Shown here one piece after another: positions 6,993 through 10,608 of a stretch of 10,608 nucleotides of DNA. The DNA comes from Actinobacteria bacterium UBA4426 (GTDB lineage Bacteria; Actinomycetota; Actinomycetes; S36-B12). The notes beneath the pieces are model-generated. The model was not told the origin of the DNA. It saw only the letters and a program-made list of their open reading frames with translations, and made no database searches. Within the stretch, counting starts at the first letter, position 1, and each line of letters begins with the position of its first letter. Where the stretch lies: assembly GCA_002390705.1 (NCBI GenBank), contig DGQA01000054.1, forward strand, positions 1-10,608, in the 5' to 3' direction. Both the position numbers and the translations under genes were made by a program.

Positions 6993-7021
6993 GTGCCTGC
7001 ACATTTTGGCAGGTAACGGGT

Positions 7022-7963
7022 TTATTTCCTGGAGGATGTTGTGCGAAGTAGTCCTTGGGCGGTAGCTGCTCCCAAGACCACCAGTACTCCGCCAACAGGC
7101 TGATTCCATGTGATGTCTTCATTTAAAAGAAATGAACCAACAATCACTGCGACTAACGGGGTGATGTAGGTCACCGTGCTGGCCGTGGTGGCATCGGCTT
7201 CGGTGACAACTTTAAAGTTAAGTAAGTACGCCAGGCCACTCCCTAAGATCCCCAGAGCAGCAACGGCGAGTAATGGGCCGACTGTCACAGGTGCTTGGTT
7301 GATTCCCGTGACGGCAACAATCGGACCAGTTATTACCAAGCCCCACAGCATCAGCCCTGTCGCAAGCGCCAAAGGTTTAAGTGGCTCGCGAACATTTGGT
7401 CCAGTCAAGTACCGTCGAGCGAAAGGGAATGCGACGCCGTAACACGCGATCGCCAGGATGAGCGCGCCTACACCGAGTAGGTCAATCCTCGCTCCATTGT
7501 CCGCACCACCCATGTTCCAGATCCCCACCACGACCAGGATCCCCACGAACCCCACAGCGAGCCCGAGCATTCGCTCTCGGGTCGGCTTCTCTTCGGGAAA
7601 GACCAACACTATTGCGATGAGGGCCATCAAAGGGGTTGCGCCATTAATAATTCCAGCGAGCGCCGACGAGACCCTGGTTTCACCGAACCCAAACAGCATC
7701 CAAGGGATAGACACCCACAGCACACTCGCGACAAAAAGGTACTTCCACGACCACCGAGGTGGCAGCGAGGTTTTGGTGACCACACTCACAATGATCAAGG
7801 TCACAGCACCAAATGCGATGCGGGAAAATGCCACACCCACCGGCGTGAATACTTCAAGTCCCACCATGATGAAGTAGAACGAGAATCCCCACACCAAAGC
7901 CAGAATCAAATACGACGGCAGCCACGCACGGGCGGACTTGGTCTGGATCGACACTAAATGCAC
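7022..7963 (-). CDS. EamA-family (drug/metabolite transporter superfamily) permease
   Basis: A 313-residue protein with ten predicted transmembrane segments in two EamA repeats. The first repeat contains ALVWGFSFYFI, the short TRVSSALAGIINGATPLMAL turn and VGFVGILVVVG. The second contains GLAYLLNFKVVTEADATTASTVTYITPLVAVIVGSFLLNEDITWNQPVGGVLVVLGA, a standard ending of DMT carriers. These proteins move small metabolites such as amino acids or sugars, often outward; the substrate is not readable. An in-frame TGA three codons upstream limits the start to GTG 7963 or later. GTG 7954 (codon 4) has GGGGTG six bases before it and is a real alternative. It begins nine bases after the fucU stop, so the two are probably co-transcribed, hinting weakly at a sugar-related role. 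Confidence 0.9.
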   Translation of the reverse strand: MHLVSIQTKSARAWLPSYLILALVWGFSFYFIMVGLEVFTPVGVAFSRIAFGAVTLIIVSVVTKTSLPPRWSWKYLFVASVLWVSIPWMLFGFGETRVSSALAGIINGATPLMALIAIVLVFPEEKPTRERMLGLAVGFVGILVVVGIWNMGGADNGARIDLLGVGALILAIACYGVAFPFARRYLTGPNVREPLKPLALATGLMLWGLVITGPIVAVTGINQAPVTVGPLLAVAALGILGSGLAYLLNFKVVTEADATTASTVTYITPLVAVIVGSFLLNEDITWNQPVGGVLVVLGAATAQGLLRTTSSRK

Positions 7964-7972
7964 CCCGGTTCA

Positions 7973-8410
7973 TTAATTGCTACTAAAAATCACGCCCTTG
8001 CGTAAAATGAAAACGCTATACGGCGCCGCTTCAAGTGTGTGCACTACTGCAAATACGGACTTGGCCCGATCATAGAACTCTAGTCGTGGGATGACCCCAA
8101 AAGTGATCTCAGGATGTTCGTTGTCCCGCACATGTTGCAATAGCCCGTCTTGTACCGACGTGGTCTTTTGTGGGTCTTGGTCTACTTCCATTCGTTCCAG
8201 TGGGTGTTCAACGAATGCGTCCAGTGGAAAGACACTCAGGATTGCGCTGGTGACTTCAAGGATAGATGTGGACGGGACCTCAATCACCGGTTTGCCGCTG
8301 GCGTAGGAGGGATAATTACGGTCTGCGATCAAGAGCTGGTCGCCGTGACCCATCTGATCTAGGACTTTAAGTAGATCTCCACGAAGGAGCGGATCGATTC
8401 CTTTGAGCAT
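7973..8410 (-). CDS. fucU: L-fucose mutarotase (RbsD/FucU family)
   Basis: Interconverts alpha and beta anomers of L-fucose (RbsD relatives act on ribose) in the cytoplasm. With the ATG at 8410 the protein has 145 residues, close to E. coli FucU, and begins MLKGIDPLLRGDLLKVL like the family. The frame could extend to a GTG at 8455 but the extra 15 residues are unlike the family. MGHGDQLLIADRNYP at 20-34 holds the conserved His22 and Asp30, and EFYDRAKSVFAVV at 111-123 holds Tyr113, matching the FYERA element with the catalytic Tyr of FucU. The C-terminus ILRKGVIF is also typical. These residues favour FucU over RbsD. It leads the minus-strand run and ends nine bases before the EamA gene. No strong ribosome site is seen; TATTGT at 8426-8431 is a weak -10 candidate. 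Confidence 0.85.
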   Translation of the reverse strand: MLKGIDPLLRGDLLKVLDQMGHGDQLLIADRNYPSYASGKPVIEVPSTSILEVTSAILSVFPLDAFVEHPLERMEVDQDPQKTTSVQDGLLQHVRDNEHPEITFGVIPRLEFYDRAKSVFAVVHTLEAAPYSVFILRKGVIFSSN

Positions 8411-8449
8411 GTACCACAGTCTTTCACAATAGCCCAATCCGTGGGGCGC

Positions 8450-8479
8450 TTGCACTCAAAATACCCCCACGGGTATATT
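8450..8479 (+). promoter_or_regulatory. Promoter of the Cys-rich redox cassette
   Basis: TTGCAC at 8450-8455 and TATATT at 8474-8479 are separated by 18 bases, a good vegetative sigma-70-type promoter. Transcription would start near 8486, leaving a leader of about 54 bases before the first micro-gene. The inverted repeat at 8461-8476 fills the spacer and covers the first half of the -10, so a bound repressor would block polymerase. Confidence 0.6.
8461..8476. promoter_or_regulatory. CsoR-family-type operator (ATACCC-N4-GGGTAT)
   Basis: A perfect inverted repeat with six-base arms ATACCC and GGGTAT and a CCAC centre. G/C tracts flanked by TA on both sides are the hallmark of operators bound by CsoR, CstR and related tetrameric repressors that sense Cu(I), persulfide or formaldehyde. 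The position over the promoter spacer and -10 fits repression. No regulator gene of this family lies in the window, so the regulator would act in trans. It also lies about 50 bases upstream of fucU on the other strand. Confidence 0.6.
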
Positions 8480-8526
8480 CTTACGGGGTTGTGCGTTGTA
8501 GGTCATCAATAATTATTAGTGAAAAC

Positions 8527-8531
8527 AGGAG
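8527..8531 (+). promoter_or_regulatory. Strong ribosome binding site of the 38-residue protein
   Basis: AGGAG with eight bases to the ATG at 8540. It is one of the clearest ribosome sites in the window and supports real translation of this very short frame. Confidence 0.65.
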
Positions 8532-8539
8532 TCATACTT

Positions 8540-8656
8540 ATGTGTAGTCCAGAACCGTGCAATTCGTGCGGAAAAATCACTTGGTCTGGCTGCGGCGACC
8601 ATGTCGCCGAGGTCATGGCAAACATTCCCTCGACCCAGCAGTGCACTTGCCGCTAA
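8540..8656 (+). CDS. Cys-rich micro-protein (38 residues, CxxC and CTC)
   Basis: A 38-residue frame from ATG to TAA. It carries six Cys (2, 7, 10, 18, 35, 37) and His21, arranged as C-x4-C-x2-C-x7-C-x2-H ... C-x-C. The pattern CNSCGKITWSGCGDHV resembles small conserved bacterial proteins of unknown function with a C-x-x-C-G-K-T-W-x-G-C-G-x-H-V core, recalled from memory rather than searched. The Cys/His layout is what a zinc or copper site would need. There is no signal peptide, so it should be cytoplasmic. It is the first gene after the CsoR-type operator and promoter and has a strong ribosome site. A metal-binding or sulfur-carrying role is inferred from residues and context. That it is a real gene is well supported by the ribosome site and Cys density. 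Confidence 0.75.
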   Translation: MCSPEPCNSCGKITWSGCGDHVAEVMANIPSTQQCTCR

Positions 8657-8682
8657 TCACCGCCCAATACCGCAGTGTGCGT

Positions 8683-8688
8683 CATAAT
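8683..8688 (+). promoter_or_regulatory. Possible secondary -10 element (CATAAT) before the 41-residue protein
   Basis: CATAAT is followed by six bases and the ATG at 8695, the same spacing as the TAnnnT elements elsewhere in the window. The gene has no ribosome site, so a leaderless start would explain its translation. The first base deviates from TAnnnT and no -35 is clear. Confidence 0.25.
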
Positions 8689-8694
8689 TGACCC

Positions 8695-8820
8695 ATGATG
8701 GGAGACCCTGGGCCCTGCCCAGCATGTGAAACCACAGACTTGGAGCGCCGCGGGGGTAAAGATTTTTGCCGCAGGTGCTTCTACATCCAGCCTTGCTGTG
8801 ACGGAGGTTCGTGCCAATGA
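8695..8820 (+). CDS. Zinc-ribbon-like micro-protein with seven Cys (41 residues)
   Basis: The frame from ATG 8695 to TGA 8820 gives 41 residues (ATG 8698 would give 40). Cys8 and Cys11 (CPAC) and Cys25 and Cys28 (CRRC) form two CxxC knuckles of a zinc ribbon, and Cys34, Cys35 and Cys40 follow in IQPCCDGGSC. The ending YIQPCC resembles a motif I recall in small bacterial hypothetical proteins, not verified. Its stop overlaps the glutaredoxin ATG in an ATGA and the glutaredoxin ribosome site lies inside it, so translation of the two is coupled. The gap to the previous micro-gene is 38 bases. Function is unknown; metal binding or being a thiol substrate of the glutaredoxin are inferences. Conserved layout within a tight operon makes it a likely real gene. 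Confidence 0.7.
   Translation: MMGDPGPCPACETTDLERRGGKDFCRRCFYIQPCCDGGSCQ
8803..8807 (+). promoter_or_regulatory. Ribosome binding site deciding the glutaredoxin start
   Basis: GGAGG ends nine bases before the ATG at 8817 but only three before the in-frame GTG at 8811. It therefore favours the ATG that overlaps the previous stop. Confidence 0.6.
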
Positions 8821-9062
8821 TCAGCATGTACAGTGCAAGTTGGTGTGGGGACTGCGTGCGCACGAAGGCACAACTGGACGAACTGGGCCTTGAATATGAA
8901 TATCTCGATATTGACGCCCACTCCGAGCACAAAGCACGCGCAATAGACATCAGTGGTCGGCCCAATATTCCCGTTGTTGTCTTTCCTGATGGCACCCATC
9001 TGGTTGAGCCAACGGATGTGGCGCTCCACGAGAAAGTCCAGCAACTCGGCCTTATTCACTAA
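8817..9062 (+). CDS. Glutaredoxin / mycoredoxin-like thiol-disulfide oxidoreductase (CGDC)
   Basis: An 81-residue cytoplasmic thioredoxin-fold protein. It begins MISMYSASWCGDCVRTK with the redox pair Cys10 and Cys13, and has the strand LEYEYLDID at 25-33, the cis-proline element NIPVVVFPDGT with Pro52, and a final helix. Layout and length match mycoredoxin-1/glutaredoxin-like proteins of actinobacteria, which reduce mixed disulfides, usually using mycothiol; the usual mycoredoxin centre is CGYC, so the Asp is a deviation. The start ATG 8817 overlaps the previous stop (ATGA) and has GGAGG nine bases upstream; GTG 8811 and ATG 8826 are less likely. It sits between two Cys-rich micro-proteins upstream and the lipoprotein thioredoxin 49 bases downstream, suggesting it supplies reducing power to one of them. 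NrdH is an alternative, but its characteristic CxQC is absent. Confidence 0.88.
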   Translation: MISMYSASWCGDCVRTKAQLDELGLEYEYLDIDAHSEHKARAIDISGRPNIPVVVFPDGTHLVEPTDVALHEKVQQLGLIH

Positions 9063-9111
9063 GGCTTTGGTTAAATGTGGAACCAGATCGTCTAGGCTGC
9101 GTCCCAAGCTT

Positions 9112-9723
9112 ATGAACACACCACAAACGTCCACGAAATTGAGAGTCGTTATTGCTGGAGTCGCTGCAGGCGCGTTAGTGCTCACCGGATGCTCCTCGGA
9201 CTCGGGCGACACCAACGAAACAGCACAATCAAGTGAGATCGTTGAAAGTACCCCTATCGAAGAGCCAACAAATACGCCAGAGAGTGAAACTAAAGTACTT
9301 GCTGATCCCGCAATTGTCGCCAATCCACTGCCGGTTTTTTCCAGTACAACCCTGGACGGTCAATCGGTGACGCAAGCCAATTTCGAAGGAAAACCCACCA
9401 TCATGTGGTTCTGGGCACCGTGGTGTTCAGTGTGCCGCGTGGAAGCGCCCACATTGGCGAAAGTCGCAGATCAACTTGATGGCACTGTCGATGTCATTGG
9501 CGTAGCCGCGCTCGGCAGTGTGGATGAAATGAACACCTTTGTCAGTGACACGGGAATTGAAAATTTCTCACAGCTTGCAGATCCTGACGCGGAAGTGTGG
9601 AGTGTTTTTGGGGTTGCATCTCAACCCGCCTTCGCGTTCATCAGCGCAGACGGGACAGTTGAAGTTGTACAAGGATCAATTGATGAAGATGAAATCCTTG
9701 AGCGTGCAGCGACCTTGAGTTAG
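9112..9723 (+). CDS. Thioredoxin-like lipoprotein, TlpA/DsbE (MPT53-like)
   Basis: A 203-residue extracytoplasmic thioredoxin. Residues 1-27 form a lipoprotein signal ending in the lipobox LTGC, so Cys27 is the lipidated N-terminus. Residues 28-70 are a Ser/Thr/Glu-rich spacer lifting the domain off the membrane. The thioredoxin domain has IMWFWAPWCSVCRVEAP (97-113) with Cys105 and Cys108, VIGVAALGSVDEM, and the cis-proline SQPAFAFISADGT with Pro172. The sequence around the active site and the cis-proline is very like M. tuberculosis MPT53/DsbE. It may oxidise, reduce or isomerise exported Cys proteins or keep apocytochrome c reduced. The frame is open upstream, but only ATG 9112 places the signal peptide at the N-terminus. 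TAGGCT at 9093-9098 may be a minor -10. It is 17 bases before ccdA, its expected electron donor. Confidence 0.92.
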   Translation: MNTPQTSTKLRVVIAGVAAGALVLTGCSSDSGDTNETAQSSEIVESTPIEEPTNTPESETKVLADPAIVANPLPVFSSTTLDGQSVTQANFEGKPTIMWFWAPWCSVCRVEAPTLAKVADQLDGTVDVIGVAALGSVDEMNTFVSDTGIENFSQLADPDAEVWSVFGVASQPAFAFISADGTVEVVQGSIDEDEILERAATLS

Positions 9724-9740
9724 AACTGCAGTTATTCCTA

Positions 9741-10607
9741 ATGGACACCGCAACTCTTTCCTTGGCAATTGTGGCGGGCGTCCTTGCAACATTTAATCCA
9801 TGTGGGTTTGCATTACTCCCGGCCTACATGGGAATGATCGCTGCAGCTAATGAAGGACGTTCACAGGCGCAAGCGTTAATTAGCGGTCTGCGTTTTGCCT
9901 CCGGAATGACCGTTGGTTTCATAATACTTTTTGGCACCTTCGGTGTGGTATTCGCACCCCTTGCATCGGCGATATCGCGGTACCTACCCATCATCACAAT
10001 CATTGTGGGACTAGTGATCGTCGCCCTTGGATTTTGGCTACTTCTCGGCCGTAAAGTTGGTAGCGGTGGTTCACTGATTAAGGGATGGTCACCGGGTGGA
10101 GGTTGGTTCTCCCAGGTGGGGTACGGGCTCACTTTTGCAACCGTTTCCTTATCGTGCACCCTGGGACCATTCCTAGCCGTGACCGGTGCATCAATTCGAT
10201 CAAGTGATTTCTTTGGGATCGTGTCCACGTTCATCGCATTCGCCCTGGGTATGGGCGCTGCGGTCACACTGATCGCAGTTGCGACCGCGTTAATCGGATC
10301 GCAAGTCAGTGTGTGGATGCGCTCCAAGTCTGAAGTGATTTCACAAATTACCGGATCGTTAGTCGTCCTTGCCGGACTGTACGTCGCTTGGTTTGGTTGG
10401 TTTGAGTGGCGGGTTAACTCTGGTGAGCAAATAGGTGACCCAATTATTGATGCCGTGACGGATTCCCAAGCCTGGATAGTGAATACGTTGAGTTCACACT
10501 CTGGGCTGGTGATCACCTTGGTGTTCTTGATCGTAGCTGCCGCTGTGGCAGGGATCATCGTTACATCAAAACGGGCCCGTAATCGGGTTAATTCAGATCT
10601 CCACTAG
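9741..10607 (+). CDS. ccdA: CcdA-family transmembrane thiol-disulfide electron carrier
   Basis: A 288-residue membrane protein with about seven hydrophobic segments. It carries electrons from cytoplasmic thioredoxin-like proteins to an extracytoplasmic thioredoxin partner, used in cytochrome c maturation and disulfide control. Segment 1 holds TFNPCGFALLPAY (17-29) with the redox Cys21, and segment 4 holds SLSCTLGPFLAVTG, whose Cys is the second redox residue. The pair is diagnostic of the DsbD-beta/CcdA fold. A seventh segment (GLVITLVFLIVAAAVAGIIV) and a basic tail KRARNR end the protein; this extension goes beyond a six-helix CcdA core. The stop is one base before the window edge, so the gene is complete. 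It follows the TlpA-like lipoprotein by 17 bases and lacks its own ribosome site. ResB/CcsB, frequent companions, are not in the window. Confidence 0.93.
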   Translation: MDTATLSLAIVAGVLATFNPCGFALLPAYMGMIAAANEGRSQAQALISGLRFASGMTVGFIILFGTFGVVFAPLASAISRYLPIITIIVGLVIVALGFWLLLGRKVGSGGSLIKGWSPGGGWFSQVGYGLTFATVSLSCTLGPFLAVTGASIRSSDFFGIVSTFIAFALGMGAAVTLIAVATALIGSQVSVWMRSKSEVISQITGSLVVLAGLYVAWFGWFEWRVNSGEQIGDPIIDAVTDSQAWIVNTLSSHSGLVITLVFLIVAAAVAGIIVTSKRARNRVNSDLH

Positions 10608-10608
10608 T

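Noticed and set aside
8411..8455. GTG at 8455 as the fucU start
   Set aside because: The added residues precede MLKGIDPLL, which is where FucU proteins normally begin.
8953..9111. Upstream extension of the thioredoxin lipoprotein frame
   Set aside because: It overlaps the glutaredoxin gene out of frame and would bury the lipoprotein signal peptide; ATG 9112 is the real start.
9824..10558. Long antisense frame of 244 residues opposite ccdA
   Set aside because: Shadow of the ccdA codon pattern; rich in Pro/Thr/Ile with no recognisable domain and no ribosome site.

Overview
The window looks like a piece of a mid-G+C (about half G+C by eye) actinobacterial genome. The reasons are a mycoredoxin-like glutaredoxin, an MPT53/DsbE-like thioredoxin lipoprotein beside CcdA, a menaquinone/geranylgeranyl-reductase-type flavoprotein, frequent GTG starts, and several genes with a TAnnnT -10 hexamer exactly six bases before the start codon, as expected for leaderless mRNAs. 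I cannot place it below phylum. Genes are packed tightly and no gap exceeds 100 bases. I see no RNA genes, insertion sequences or CRISPR arrays.

Left region (1-2773, all minus strand): a CoA-transferase of the acetyl-CoA hydrolase/4-hydroxybutyrate CoA-transferase family, then a class I SAM methyltransferase, then the first 249 codons of a secreted TIM-barrel glycoside hydrolase that runs off the left edge. Diverging from the CoA-transferase across a 66-base gap is a plus-strand set (2840-4432): GDP-L-fucose synthase (fcl), followed without any gap by two small ABM-domain (dimeric alpha-beta barrel) proteins whose reading frames overlap end to end.

Middle region (4470-8410, all minus strand, read right to left): an L-fucose mutarotase (fucU), an EamA/DMT transporter, a CPA2-type cation:proton antiporter and a FAD-dependent geranylgeranyl-reductase-family enzyme (menaquinone reductase-like). 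Spacing is short, so part or all could be co-transcribed, but the antiporter seems to have its own start signal.

Right region (8450-10607, plus strand): a good promoter with a CsoR-family-type inverted repeat in its spacer and over its -10. It precedes a 38-residue Cys-rich protein, a 41-residue seven-Cys zinc-ribbon-like protein, a CGDC glutaredoxin (ATGA overlap), a TlpA/MPT53-like thioredoxin lipoprotein and a CcdA membrane electron carrier. The genes look able to carry reducing equivalents from the cytoplasm (glutaredoxin) through the membrane (CcdA) to an extracytoplasmic thioredoxin. The operator type suggests induction by Cu(I) or sulfane sulfur/persulfide. This promoter, operator and redox cassette with two micro-proteins is the most interesting part of the window. 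The window ends one base after the ccdA stop.
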